Shown here piece by piece: positions 23,375 to 36,130 of a stretch of 64,000 nucleotides of DNA. The notes beneath the pieces were generated by a model. The model made no database searches. It saw only the letters and a list, made by a program, of their open reading frames with translations, and was not told the origin of the DNA. Within the stretch, counting starts at the first letter, position 1. The number at the start of each line of letters is the position of its first letter. This DNA comes from Delphinus delphis (Eukaryota > Chordata > Mammalia > Artiodactyla > Delphinidae), in assembly GCF_949987515.2 (NCBI RefSeq), contig NC_082691.1, positions 62,999,740 to 63,063,739 of the forward strand, given 5' to 3'. Both the position numbers and the translations under genes were made by a program.

Positions 23375-23805
23375 AACAAACATTTATTGAACATTTATAT
23401 ATACTGACTGGCAAGGCATAGTTTCTGCCTTCAAATAACTCAAAATCTAGTAGGGAAACAGTCAATAAAGAGCTACTTATAATACAGTATGAAGCAAGTA
23501 GTAATATAACTGTGTAGAAATATATAGATGTCAAACAAATGAGGGAGTGATAATTTTGTCCTGGGGGTCAGACCAGGCTTTATAGAAAAGGTGCCCTCTG
23601 ACCAGAGCTTTGAGAGATGAATGGGTTGGCTTGGTGATCAGCAGAGGGAAACACACGTGCAAAGGCACGGAGGAGTGAAGCAGCATGGACAGGCAAGTAC
23701 TTTCACGTTTCTGGGGCTTAAATGATGAATTAGCGTGACAGAAGAGGTCATCTGGGGCCAGATTTTGAAGGGCATTTCATCATATGCCAAGAACTTTGTA
23801 ACAGG
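23375..23805 (-). repeat. L2 LINE, first part
   Basis: Reverse complement of the L2 3' end: 'acaaacatttattgaacatt', 'agtttctgccttcaaataac', 'cacgtgcaaaggcacggagg' and 'gggccagattttgaagggca'. It stops abruptly where the L1M begins and resumes at about 27455. Confidence 0.8.
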
Positions 23806-24274
23806 TAATACAAAGATCCCTTGTACCCTTACCCAGTTTCCCCTGATGGTAACATTTTGTAACACTATAGTACAACATCACAACTAGGGTGTTGACACAG
23901 ATGCAGAACACTGCCATCACCACCAGGATCCCTCACGTTGCCCAGTTACAGCCACACCCACATCCCTCCCACCTCACTCCCTCTTTAACCCCCGGCAACC
24001 ACTAATCTGTTCTCCGTTTCTATATTTTTGTCATTTCAAGAATGCTATATACATGGAATTTATAACCTTTTGGGGTTGGCTTTTTCACTCAGCATCATTC
24101 TCTGGAGATTCATCCAGGTTGTTGCACGTACCAGTAGTTTGTTCTTTTAATTGCTGAGTAGCATTCCATGGTAGAAACGTACCACAGTCTGTTTAACCAT
24201 TCACTGGATAAATACATCTGAGTTGTTTCCAATTTGAGGTTATTATGAATAAAGCTTTTATAAATATTCATGTA

Positions 24275-24984
24275 TAGGGTTTTTTAAATTGTAGTTAAAA
24301 TACACATAACATAAAATTTACCATCTTAACCATTTTTAAGTATTCAGTTTAGTGGCATGAAGTACATCCACACGGTTGTACAACCATCACCACCAACCAT
24401 CTCCAGAACTCTTTTCATCTTGCAGAATTGAAGCTGTGTACCCATTAAACAATATTCTCCCCTCCTCTAAGTCCCCTGCATCCGTGATCCTACTTTCTGT
24501 CTCTATGTATCTGACTACTCTAGATACCTCATACAACTAGAATCATATAGCGTTTGTCTTTTTGTGACCGGCTAGTTTCATTTAACATAAAGTCCTCAAG
24601 GTTCATTCATGTTGCAACATGTCAGAATTTCCTTTGCTTTCATGAATGAATAAATAATATTCCATTGTATGTACTTACCATATTTTGTTTATTCATTCAT
24701 CCATCAACGGACAATTGGGTTGCTTCTACCTCTTGGCTGCTGTGAATAATGCTGCTATGAAGAAGAGAGTACAAATATCTTTTCAAGTCCTTGTTTTCAA
24801 TTCTTTGGGGTATATATCCAGAAGTGAAATTGCAGGATCGTATGGTAATTCTATTTTTAATTTTTTGAGGTGCCATCAAACTGTTTTCCACTGGCTACAC
24901 CATCCTACATCCCCACCAACAGTGAACAGAGGTTCTAACTTCTCCACATCCTCACCAACCCCTGTATCTAATAGGTGTGAGATC
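24275..24984 (-). mobile_element. L1MA/MB-type 3' end nested in the L1M
   Basis: Starts 'taaattgtagttaaaataca', then 'ccatcttaaccatttttaag', 'ggttgtacaaccatcaccac' and 'tggtaattctatttttaatt'. The host L1M text breaks at 'attcatgtatagg' and resumes at 'catacagatttttgtgtg', giving a readable insertion point. Confidence 0.75.
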
Positions 24985-25204
24985 TCACATACAGATTTTT
25001 GTGTGAATGTAAGACTTCATTTCTCTGGGATAAATTCCAAGGAGTGCAATTGCTGGGTCATATGGTAGTTGCATGTCAGTGTTTTAAGTAACAGCCAAAC
25101 TTTTTCAGAGTGGCTGTACCACCAGCAATGTACGAATGATGTGGTTTCTCTGTATCCTCACCAGGATTTGATGTGATCATTATTTTTTTATTTTAGCCAT
25201 TCTT

Positions 25205-25905
25205 TTTTCTTTCTCTTAAGACTTTTTAAATAGCTTTACTGAAATATAACTGACATGTAATAAATTGCATATGTTTAGTGTATTTGTTTTTTCTAATTTT
25301 TATTTTATATTGCAGTATAGTTGATTAATAATGATGTATTAGTCACAGATGTACAGCAAAGTGATTCAGTTATATCTATACAGGTATCCATTCTTTTTCA
25401 AATTCTTTTCCCATTTAGGTTATTACAGAATATTGAGCCAAGTTCCCTGTGCTGTACAGTAGGTCCTTGCTGGTTATCTGTTTTAAATATAGTCGTGTGT
25501 ACATATCAATCCCAAACTCCTAATCTGTCCCCCCCAACCCTTTCCCCCAGTAACCATAAATTCGTTCCCTAAGTCTGTGAGTGTTTCTGTTTTGTAAATA
25601 AGTTAATTTGTATCATTTTTTTTAGATTCCGCATATAAGTGATATCATATGACATTTGTCCTTCTCTGTCTGACTTACTTCACTCAGTGTGATAATCTCC
25701 AGGTCCACCCCTGTTGCTGCAAATGGCATTATTTCATTTTTTAATGGCTGAGTAATATTCCATAGCATATATATGTACCACATTTCCTTTATCCATTCAT
25801 CTGTCGATGGAAATTCAGGTTTGCTTCCATGTCTTGGCTATTGTAAACAGCGCTGCAATGAACATCAGGGTGCATGTATCCTTTCCAACCATGGTTTTCT
25901 CCGTA
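25205..25905 (-). mobile_element. Second nested L1 insertion, cetartiodactyl type
   Basis: Main part 25290-25900 matches the reverse complement of the L1 tail seen elsewhere in the window ('gatgtacagcaaagtgattc', 'ccctgtgctgtacagtaggt'). It is preceded by a short piece (25215-25285) of another L1 3' end. The host text 'tttagccattct' before and 'tttagtcattct' after would be the target-site duplication (one mismatch). Confidence 0.75.
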
Positions 25906-27454
25906 CTTTAGTCATTCTGATAGGTATATAGAGGTATCTCACTGTGGTTTTATGCATTTCCCTAACGGCTACTGATGTTGAAAACCTTTTCAAGTGCTTA
26001 TTTGCCACCTGTACACCTTCTTTGGTAAAATGTCTCTTCATATCTTTTGGCCATACTCTAAATGGATTGTTTACTTTTTTACTTTTGAGTTTTGAGAATT
26101 ATAGACACCAGAACTTTCTTGGATAGCAGCATTACTTGCACATATTTTCTCCCTGACTGTAGCTTGTCTTTTCAACCTCTTAACAGAGTATTTTGTAGAA
26201 GAAAGGTTTTATGTTGATGAAGTCCAACTTACCCATTTTTTTCCTGTTATAGATCATGTTTTCAATAACGTCTTTCTTTCCTAGCCCTATATTCCAAAGA
26301 TTTTCTCCTGTTTTGTTTTTCTAAGTTTCATCGTATCAGTATTACATTTTACATTGAAGTCCATTTTTGTGTAAGTTTTGAAACATAGGTTGAGGTTTGA
26401 ATTTTTGCCTATGAATGATCAAATACTCCAACAACATTTAACTATATTATCTCCATTGAATTACTTTTACACTTTTGTCAAAAATCAGTTGGGCATATTT
26501 GTATGGATCTATTTCTGGCTTCTCTATTGTGTTCCATTGATCTATGGATCTATCCTTCCACCAGTACCACCTAGTCCTTATTTATACATTGTTTTAAAAT
26601 CAAATACACTGATTCTTTGCAACTTATTCTTCTTTTTCAAAATTATTTTAACTATTCTAGTTTCTTTGACACCTAAGGAGGGGAGGCAAATTTGTTACTG
26701 CTGGAAAAGGGTGAGCATTTCAGCTCCCCAAGTGACCTCTAGTGACATCTGATGAGTCTGGCCTCTGTACCATTCGGCAGTTATGGAGTCCTGATTCTCC
26801 ACTAGTCCTCCTGTGACATCACCTCAACAGGGAAGAAGAAGGATGCCTCATTACCAATTGGAAGTGGAACTCCATGTTCCCCACATGTTCTCCACTGATA
26901 CCATGGTGGGAAAGAGACCTCATTACCGGCCAGCTCCCTACTTGGCCTTCTCCAAGGCCACCACAGTGGGGGTCTTAGGGCACCTCATAGTCATGTGAGG
27001 CTAGACATTCAGTTTCCCTACCCAGCCATTGTTGGCATGGGTGAGGATGGGACCCCAGTTTTTCTGTGGTATTTGGTTGGAGTAGAGTGTCTAGTTATTG
27101 TCTAAACATTTTCTGTCTTGCTAGACTGTCCCTTCCCTGGTCCTTTGGATACAGAGAGCACGGTTTTGCTGGGCCTTTTGTTGTCTGATCTGTTGGCATT
27201 TCCAGGATTCTGGCTTCTCCATCTCCAAGAATGGGATGTATAAGGCAAAAAGAAAATCCAGAGAATTCACCACTGTTTCATTCCCCAGGTCCCAATTATC
27301 TCTAGCTGGTCTGGCTTCTTCTCTTCATCTTTCAGAGTCTTTTGTTTGTTTGTTTTTGTTTTTTGCTTGTCTTATATAAAATGACCAGAGTTTTCAGTTG
27401 TACTTAACAAGAGTGATAGGGGAAAGTGTGTCTACTCCATCTTCCCAGAAGCAG

Positions 27455-27855
27455 ACATCTGAAGGCTTGTAAGGAGAGGAATGACACGGTCAGCTTTATC
27501 TTTAGGAAGACTGTTCTGGCAGGGAAGAGAACAGACTTCACAGAGGAAAATGGAGGCTCAGTGAAATCTATTAGGTAGGAGATGACAAGGGGCTAAAATA
27601 AAGCTGTGGCAGTGAGAATAGAGTGAAAGGATCTGAAGGAAACAGAATTCAGGAGATGGATCCAGTATAATCTGGTGACTGGTGAGGGAGAAGAGGGATG
27701 CACATATGATTTCTAGGTTTGCGGTTGGTGTTGCCTAGTGAATAAAATGGCACCAATTCAGTTAGGAAACACCGGAGTAGGAACTCGTATAGAGATGATG
27801 AGTACAGTGTGGGAACAGATGCTTTTGAGGTCTCTGTTTTCTTCCACTTTTTATT
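27455..27855 (-). repeat. L2 LINE, second part
   Basis: Continues the antisense L2 where 23805 stopped: 'gagaggaatgacacggtcag', 'gaagactgttctggcaggga', then 'atttctaggtttgcggttgg'. Same orientation and collinear with the first part. Confidence 0.75.
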
Positions 27856-27959
27856 CATAAATAATTGGCAGCTTCCTTGTGATGACCGTTTTTCATCTTA
27901 TTGTACTTCCTTCAACTAGAAAATCAGAGAATGGAATGCTGCCTTTTGTCTTAAAAACT

Positions 27960-28790
27960 AACTAGCTCTCCAAAGAAGATATACAAATGGCCAAAGAGCA
28001 TATGGAAAGATGCTTAATGTTATTAGTAATTAGGTAAATGGAAATCAAAGCCACAATATGATACAACTTCACACCTACTAGGTTTAAAATTTTAAAGAAT
28101 AACCATACCAAGTGTAAGGGAGGATTTAGAGAAACTAGAACCCTCATATATTGCTGATAGGAATATAAAATTGTCTAGCCGTTTTGAAAAAGATCTGGGC
28201 AGTTTCTCAAAATGTTGAACTTAGTGTTACCTTATGATCTAATAATTCCACTCCTAGGTATACATCCAGGCTGAATGAAAACATACATCCACACAAAAAC
28301 TTGAACACAAATATTCATAGCAACATTATTCACAGTGGAATCAACTCAAATGAAAAGAATAAAATGTGGAGCATCCATACTATGGAACATCATTCAGCAA
28401 TTTAAAGGAATGATATTCTGATACATGCTACGACATGGATGAACCTTGAACACACTATGCTAAGTCAAAAAAGCCAATCGCAAAAGACCATATATTATAT
28501 GACTCCTTTTATAATATATACAATGGCCAGAATAGACAAATATATAGAAACACAGAGCAGATTTGTGATATACTAGGACTAGGAGTATGAGTCTCAATGA
28601 AAAGTGACTGCTATTGGGTGCAAGATTTCTTTTAGGAATGACAAAAGTTTTCTAAAATTAGATTATGGTGATGGTTGCACAACTCCACAAATACATTAAA
28701 AGCTATTGAATTGTACACTTTTAACAGGGAAACCTTATGGTATATGAATTATATCTCAATAAAGCTGTTTTTTAAAAAACTAAAAACATC
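27960..28790 (+). repeat. Old L1M 3' end
   Basis: Reads ORF2 C-terminal and 3' UTR text in sense: 'caaagaagatatacaaatgg', 'tctaataattccactcctag', 'gatacatgctacgacatgga', ending 'atctcaataaagctgttttt'. Its frames are broken. Confidence 0.85.
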
Positions 28791-28799
28791 CCAATATTC

Positions 28800-30420
28800 T
28801 TTTTAACTAATTGTTAAACATAATTTATTCTTATTTCTGGGTTCAGTTGTCTTCTTCCTGAGATATAGCATTTAGTAATTCTCTGTGCAAGGGTATACAT
28901 ATAATAAATTCTCTTGGAATTTCTTTGCCTGAAAAATGTCTTTATTTTGGCCTCACTCCTGAATGATATTTCTCTCAGTATAGTATTCCAGGTTGGCAGT
29001 TCTTTTCCCTCATCATTTCACAAATATTCAATTTGTCTTCTGACTTCTAAACATGCTATTAAGAAGTATGCAGCCAGTCTAATTATTAATCTTGGTAGAT
29101 GCATTATTTAGGATTCTACATGTCTTTGTAACAGAGACTCAAAATTCCAAAATATCAAACAAGATAGAAGTTTATGTTAAGCTCTCTAAAATCTAGAGGT
29201 AAGCATTTCATGGCTGGTATAGCAGCTCTGTTCCACAAAGTCTTCATATTACCACACTACCAACCCTTGGTGTGACCATTATCCCTGTGGTCCAAGGTGG
29301 CAGCTAGAGCTTTCAGTATCACATTTGTGTTCCAGGCAGCAGGGTGGAGAAAGGATAAATAAGAAAAGGAAAAAAGGGAGCACAAGACCCTCAAGAAAGT
29401 TTCCAGAAATCTGCCCCAACAGTTCTGCTTACATTTCATTGACCAGAACTTAGTTACATCATCATACCTAGCTTCGAGAGAACCTGAGAAATGCACTCTA
29501 TTTGGAGGGATGGGGACATAGGCCCCACTAAAAAGTCAAGGTTCTTTTAATATAGAAGAACTAAACTTACAGTTTCAGACACAGTAGGTAATCTTTCTTC
29601 CCTCCAATTGTTTTTAGTTTTTTCTCATTGCTTATGTTCTACAGTTTCATTATTATGTGTCTAGCAATGGGTTAATTTTTATTTCCGGGCTTGAAACTAG
29701 GTATGATTCTTCAATCTGACGATTAATATCACTAGTCAACTCTGCAGGACTCTCAGCTACTAGATTTTCAGTTACTAGTTTTCCCACATTCCCCTTGGTC
29801 TTTCATTCTAGAATCCCTATTTGATGTATGTTGGACCTTCTCTTTCTATCTTCCATATTGCTTAACCATTCTTTCATGTTTGCCTGTGCTGCATTCTGGA
29901 TAATTTCCTCAGATATATCTTCCAATTCATTATTTCCCTTTTTAGTCCTACCCAACACAGGTGGATAAACTGTGTTTGGGTTTATTTGTCTGTTTGTTTG
30001 TTTTATTGTTAATGTTAACTTTCACATTTCTGGAAGTTCTATAGGTTCTCTTAAAAATCTTCCTTTTTGTTCCCTTCTTAGAGTTTCAATTCTTTTTATA
30101 TCTTTATTTTTAAATATATGTAGTTCATGTTTTCTTTCAGTTTGTCAATATATTACCACGAGGTCTTAGGGTTCTAATTCTCTATTCATTGTGCTCACTG
30201 ACTCTTGTTCATCCTGGTGGATTGCTGCCCCTGTGGATTTTTTTAAAATTTTGATTGTGAGACAATATTTAGTGCTCCTTGTTTTCTTTATGAAAATACA
30301 TTATGACTTGGGTTGCATTTCAGAATATTTTTACAATTGATTTTACTGCATTTTTCCATTTGATTCTGCCATTACTAGCCCACAGAACCAATTTTTACTA
30401 ATTTCTTAGTTTGAAAGGGT
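28800..30420. repeat. Ancient L1-derived region, split by an LTR-like repeat
   Basis: 'gtttcattattatgtgtcta', 'ttgatgtatgttggaccttc' and 'tgctgcattctggataattt' belong to one well-spread ancient L1M-type segment. It is interrupted at about 29105-29530 by a different repeat. Confidence 0.5.
29105..29530. repeat. Old LTR-like repeat inside the L1 region
   Basis: 'gtctttgtaacagagactca' and 'cattgaccagaacttagtta' are typical of an old MaLR/LTR-like mammalian repeat. Family not fixed. Confidence 0.45.
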
Positions 30421-30566
30421 ACCTGGACCAGGCAGGTAGTTCCCATCGCCCAGGGGAGACTTTTCCTCAAGAGCAAGAGGAGGCAAACAAGTTTCCTTGT
30501 TATCTCCCTATGCTAATGGATGTATTTTGTTTTTCAGGTCCCTCTTTCACTGAGGAGGTAGCCCTT

Positions 30567-30963
30567 TGTTCCAGTTATCTATTGCTGCATAACATATCAC
30601 CCCAAACTTAGTGGCTTCAAACCACAACAATAACCATTTATTTTGCTCACAAACCTGTACTTTGGGATGGGTGGTGCAGCAGTGGGCTCACCATATGGCC
30701 TCTCTGTTTCCTCACAGCATGATGACAGTGTTCCAAGAACAAGCATCCCAAAAGGCCCCAGGTGGAAGCTGCATCACTTATGATGATGTAACTTTGCAAG
30801 TCACGTAGCAACATTCTGCCACAGTTACAGACCACCAAAATTCAAGGGGAGGGAACATAGGCTTCACATCTCAGTGGGAGGCTTGTCAACATCACTCTGC
30901 AAGAAGAGCATGTGGGATGGGAGATAGAGCTGCAAATATTTTTGGAAAACACGATCTGCCATA
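30567..30963 (+). repeat. MaLR/MLT-like solo LTR
   Basis: Starts 'tgttccagttatctattgct', followed by 'aacttagtggcttcaaacca', 'gaagagcatgtgggatggga' and 'cgatctgcca', with TG...CA-type ends. No internal region, so it is a solo LTR. Confidence 0.6.
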
Positions 30964-33245
30964 TGTTTTAAGAGTCAAGTTCAGGCAGAAGTCTCATATC
31001 CAACTCCCCAGGCTGCACAGGCCAAGGCCTTAACTTCTTTCCCCAGGTGGATGTTAAAACATGTGTTACTAGATCCCATGGAACTAGCAGCACCACCCCC
31101 ATGCAGCATAGCTGCAGAATCAGCAGGCATGTTTACAGCTTGCTGTACTGATATTAAATTCCTCTTTCATTTCTACCACCTGCAGAGTTCCCTTTCTATA
31201 TTGCAAGTTTAACTATGCATTTAAGGGCATTTAAAAAAATATTTTACTCAGCATTCCTACAGGCTTATAAAAATTGGAGGATTTTCAGGTTTTCTTAGTC
31301 CACCTCTTACTGGAATCAGAAACTTTATCCTAACTTTATTGAAAGGAGTATACATTGAGAGGGGAGGGGAGGAGGTGCTTGGCATACAACAGCCAATCCA
31401 TGTCTTCCCTGGCCTCCCTGGGGTCACATTACACACACACACACAAAAAATATTCTAACCAGATTTTTTAATGGTGTAAGCTTATACACTTGTGGCAAGG
31501 AGTTAAATATCTGTTAGTATCTCAACAAGTTGGACCACAATTCCCATTAAGGAAGAAACTGGCCTTCATGGAGGAAAAGAAATAAGTTGAAAATAAAGGA
31601 GAGATGGTGAAGGCAAGGGTGTCAGCAAATACCAAAGCAACTAACATGATGGTCATACAGCTCTGCACGAGAGACTGGGAGGAGTGTATTTTTATTCTTA
31701 AGAGAGAAGTGGAAATAAAGGGTAAAGGATGGAGGACGGTGGATAGAGGAGGATCAAGGGGTGGTAGGCCAGGAGCTACATGGGCAGCGTGGTCTTTAAA
31801 ACAATTACTGGCTGTGGGATGGGTGAAAGAACTGTTGAGAAGAGAACTATGACTTTAAATTGTCTGCACACAATTGCATATTGTGATCTCCCTTTCCCTA
31901 ATCTTCAGTCAGGTCTTGCTTTGACCAATAGCCTCTGGTTACACGGGAAGAAGAGAAGAGGAAGGGGCTTTGGCCTGCATCTGAGTCTATGTCAGAGCAG
32001 ATATGAAAAGAGCCAGAAGCATACAGAGGAACACAATCAAGAGAGGTAGGAGATCAGGGCCAGAAGAACACTAAGTCAATCCCAGATATTCACAGAAACA
32101 CTGAGGTCTGCTCTGAACCTCCAAAGGGCACACAACAGTGATTTGAGCCTATTTAACTAGATGTCAATGGACTAAGAGCCTCCAGCTAACATCTGGGTTA
32201 CATATTGTCCACAAGCTTCTAGAAGCTACTTATAGTATCATCAGCCATCCACTGGTGGACCAATGACTAACATATTGGGGACCAAGTGATATAGTGGACG
32301 TATTCAAAGACTTGATCAAACACATTCAAAAAAAGAAAAGCAGAGTGAGTTTCAGTTCCCCAAACACATAACATTCCAGTCCATCACTATGACCGTTACC
32401 ATCAACCCTCACTAAGACAAGGTGAGTTTTCCATCACTGGATGGGTTCCTTCAGAGAGCTCATGACCCCCTAACAGGGATGTCACAAAGAGGATGAGTTT
32501 TACAGGAAGTAGTGAGGTTTGGACTAGATCATTTGCAAGTTCTGGTCTAACTTGAAATTTTTCAAATCTAAGATAATGGGTTGATATATCTGTTTACTGA
32601 ACCAAGCAGATTTGCATGGCTGATAACGACTATATTTGATGAAAGGGATGGAGAAAGGGGGTAAGAACAAGCAGTGGGACCCTTGTGGTCAGGCAGATAA
32701 ATCTTGGATGAACACAAGTTAGGGAGTAACTCCCTGTGTTCTGAAACACAAATATGTCATGACAGAAACTAGAGCGTGACGGTACAGGTTACTGTGTGGA
32801 GGGTGATCTGAAGCTACAAGCAAGAAGCTAGGGGCCAACCAAGCAGTTCTTACAATGACCTTGTTGTGGAGTAGGAAAGGTCAGGGCCAGGTAGGAGATG
32901 ATCTTAGAAAAAAGAGGATTAGATTCAAGAGATGATGCAGAGCAGTGCCAGTCACAAGGGAGGATTAGAGGGACCTTTAGATCATTTTCCCATAACCTCC
33001 ATCAGCCCCCACAAACTCCTCCAATAAAAATAAGATAAAATAATAATAATATACTATTCTTTGACAAGGACAATTAACATTTGCTCTGTCTTATGTCTGT
33101 ATGCAATTACATATTACAAGCAGTTATCGAAAACTGCTAGTTGTACTATTCTGTAATGTATAAACTAAATAAAACCATTGTACTGCTCTGCATGCTGCCT
33201 TTTACCTCTACCTCTATCTCTGCCACCACCATAACATAGTCCTTC
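30964..33245. other. Intronic sequence, mostly unassigned
   Basis: Contains a short CA run (31432-31444) and possibly a diverged LTR-like piece at about 31850-32060 ('ttgctttgaccaatagcctc'). AT-rich around 33020-33060. No exon found. Confidence 0.4.
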
Positions 33246-33249
33246 CAAC

Positions 33250-33425
33250 TACAGCAGTGGTTCTCAAATACTGGCATGCATCAGAATCACCACTAGAGTC
33301 TGTTAAAATACATATTGCTGAGACCCACCCTCAGGAGTTTCTGATTCAGCAGATCTGGCAAAGGGCTCAAATACTCATATCTCTAACAAGTTCCCAGGGT
33401 CCCCACTTTGAAGACCACTGAGCTG
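33250..33425 (+). repeat. MER5A-type hAT element
   Basis: Near full length: 'cagcagtggttctcaaatac', 'tgcatcagaatcaccactag', 'ctgattcagcagatctggca', ending 'tttgaagaccactga'. The ends show the inverted-repeat pattern. Confidence 0.85.
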
Positions 33426-33429
33426 CATT

Positions 33430-34550
33430 GCTACCCCTAAGCCCCTAGAGCTGCCACTGCTGAAGGTAACTTTCTGCGGGAGCAAGTAGGAAATGAAGAT
33501 GCTCGGTCTGTGAATACTACTGAGGTGGGACCTGGAGCTCTACAGAGGATCTGAACATTTTGGAAATAGTTACAGTTGTTAAAGACAAACCAGGAAATCT
33601 CCATATGTGCTTCCTACCCTGTCCTGGGCCCTTTATATGGCTCTAGCTCATAGTACACACCCCTGAGAACGTTGAACACCCAGCCAACAGCCACAGCCCA
33701 TCACTGCTCATGGCATTTCTCAGCCTTTACTCCCACCCATTTTATCCTATCCTTGTTCTCATCATCCTGGTTCTGTAACCCATCCACCCCCAACTTGATG
33801 CTTGTGAGAAACCCTCCTTGCTGTGACAGTCAGTTTAGAAAAAATCTCTGGCTGGACTTGAGTGCTCCGTCAGACGTGATTTGAATTTGCCTTGGGGCTC
33901 CACAATGGCCATTACCGTGTAATAGGTACTAGGCTCACCCAGCACCTACCCTAGCTGTACATCCCCGCCTGCCCCTGCCCACCTCTGCCCAGGAAAGGGG
34001 ATCATTCACCCAATCATACACCCAACATAAAAATACTAGGCGACCTCCCTTTGCTTTATCATCCATCCACCAAAACTACTCCAGCTCTTTTATAGGATAA
34101 TCTATTTTCAACACTACCTGGATTATTACCTCCCAAAGCAAAAGAGGCCAAATTTGCAGGCATTACTAATTAGGCTCCATTTTCTTACTGCTTTTGACAC
34201 CATTCTTTTCTTTTCAATCATTACTTATCTCAGGGGAGAAATTGTTCTTCCTCAATTAGGGAAGCAATCAAAACTCCAGGATGGAGCTGCCCAGCTACAC
34301 AAGCTCTGGGGCCAACCCCTCCCTCAGGACAGTCTCTTCCAATTCCGTGCACTCCCTTCTCAAAAGGTGCTCTGTCCATTGCACTGCATGCAGCCTCTTT
34401 TAAGCCTTCTGGAGTAGAGATGTACACCCAAATCTGAGCTTTTCCTGCCACACTGTGGCCACGTCTGAACACTACACATGGCCTTTATTCCTTGAAGAGT
34501 GGTGTCGCTTCTTTTTTTTTTTCCCCCTACCTTTTCTACCTGTTAACCCA
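33430..34550. other. Intronic sequence, nothing recognised
   Basis: No repeat family or exon called. T-rich run at 34511-34524. Confidence 0.45.
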
Positions 34551-34554
34551 CACA

Positions 34555-34812
34555 CACTCCCCAAGCCTCAGCTAATCCTTTTCTCCTCCAGGAAGACTCC
34601 CTTGAACCCACCCCCAACGCAGGCCAGGTGAGGCCTCCCCATATAGCTCCCGTACCAATCTCTCGCATCTCCCTCCACAGACTGCACTGGGGCCACTTAC
34701 TTGTCCAACTCTCCAACTCCCTGATTAGACTGTGAGCTCTTGGAAGACAAACTTACTCATCTGTGTGCCCCCAGGGCCTAGCAGAGAAAAATCTTCAATA
34801 AACACATGTAAA
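34555..34812 (+). repeat. L2 LINE 3' end
   Basis: Sense L2 terminus: 'ccaggaagactcccttgaac', 'ttagactgtgagctcttgga', 'gcccccagggcctagcagag', ending 'cttcaataaacacatg'. Confidence 0.75.
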
Positions 34813-34814
34813 AG

Positions 34815-34882
34815 GAAGGGAGGGAGGAATGGAGGGAGGAAAGGAGGAGGGGAGGGAGGGAGAGAGGCAGGCAGGGAGAGGA
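34815..34882. repeat. (GGGA)n purine-rich simple repeat
   Basis: Degenerate GGGA/GGAA array directly after the L2 tail. Confidence 0.9.
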
Positions 34883-34904
34883 AAATGACTCAGGGTAATA
34901 ATAT

Positions 34905-35228
34905 ACGTAATGACAATCACCCACACTTACTGAGCTCTTACAGTGTGCAAACACTACGCTTTCTATTATTTACCTCAAGTAATCAGGGCCAATATCCACC
35001 TCAGCTGCCCCCGCCCCACCCAGTGACTGGCCTATCAGGGCCTCCTGCACCCTCCTTCACATCAGCCAGGGCCAACATCTGTCCTGATTGGTCGGTGACC
35101 ACGTCACATGTTTTTAAGCATTTTAGCACTCATTCCTGCTTAGAGTAATTAAGTTACCTGCCCAAGTTCACACAGAATTCAGAATTCCTGGACTCAGAAC
35201 CCAAACCCAGGCCTGACACCAGAGCCCA
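34905..35228 (-). repeat. MIR SINE, split
   Basis: 34905-34985 ('cttactgagctcttacagtg') and 35125-35228 ('gttacctgcccaagttcaca', 'aacccaggcctgacaccaga') are collinear pieces of an antisense MIR. They are separated by about 135 bp of unassigned GC-richer sequence. Confidence 0.65.
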
Positions 35229-35884
35229 TGTCCCTCGTGGCTTCTGAGGACCCTCACGTTAGTACATGGGAGCCCCCTGAGGGAGGCCTGGATCCAGAGG
35301 GATCCGGGAGTGTGTGTGCTGGCAGTGGGAGAGCCTGCCCTGTCCACGAAGTTAGGATAAGGAGGAGTGGGGGCAGCTGCAGGCCAGGTAGCAGTTCACT
35401 CAGTCTTCATTCAACAGGCAGCTGTTCCTGCACCAGGCACAGTCAATACATGCTCAACCAGGGGTCCGTTGGCCTCCAGGAGCCTACTGTCTAATGGGAG
35501 ACAGATATACACATAAAACAGACCTCTCTAGAGAGGAGGGCTCTCTGGGGCTGGCGCTGGAGGGCAGCCTCCCAGCATCCCAGACATCTGGACGAGCAGG
35601 AGTCCCGGCCCCAGGGCCAACAGTCCCAATGTCAGGAGCCCAGTGTCAGGGGGCTCCAGGAGCTCGTCCCCTGACTGGGGTCTGGAGCTGGGCTGGGAGG
35701 TCCAGTTCTTCACCACACAGCTCTGGTCCCCTGAGGCCACCTCCAGCTCCAGGAGGAGGGGGAGATGCTGGCCAAGTAGGACACCCTTCAAAGGCTTCCC
35801 CAGAATCAGCGTCCACTCCATGGGCTAGCACAAAGACCCCTCTTAGCCTGACCCCGGGCTGCCTCTCCAGCCAGTTTCCCTAAT

Positions 35885-36130
35885 GTGCGAGGCTCCTCTG
35901 TGCCCATGTGTTCTCTCTGCCTGGGACATGCTTCCCACACCTTCCTCAACAGCACCTTCAACACTCAAGGGTGTTGAACTCGCAGCACCCTTCAACACTC
36001 AAGGCAAGCATGATGAGCCTCTAAACGGCAGAAACTCCCATGGGGGTGCAGCCTGCACAGCGTGGTCGGATTACCACCCCAGCTTATTAATTTGCCTGAC
36101 TACTGCTCAGGAGACGAAGAAATAAAGAGA
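35885..36130 (+). repeat. Possible L2/MIR-like remnant
   Basis: 'ctgcctgggacatgcttccc' recalls the L2 3' region. Weak match; includes the small duplication described separately. Confidence 0.35.
35951..36004. repeat. Short duplication with a perfect 8-bp hairpin
   Basis: 20-21 base copies at 35951-35970 and 35984-36004 share 'ttcaacactcaagg'. Between them, ttcaacac (35957-35964) pairs with gtgttgaa (35971-35978) over a 6-base loop. Confidence 0.9.

Larger units (their letters stand above)
23806..27454 (-). mobile_element. L1M inserted in the L2, itself carrying later L1s
   Basis: Old L1M on the minus strand. Its 3' UTR starts at about 23810 ('tacccagtttcccctgatgg', 'ggcaaccactaatctgttct'), resumes after nested insertions at 24985-25204 and 25906-26690, and ends with a 5'-UTR-like stretch at 26690-27454 ('tctactccatcttcccagaa' near 27430). 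A large central part of ORF2 is missing at about 26690. Confidence 0.75.

Noticed and set aside
35528..35821. 97-codon complete frame on the minus strand in GC-rich sequence
   Set aside because: The start context is weak, it has no recognisable domain, other frames there are also open because of GC content, and it does not fit PDE1C splicing.
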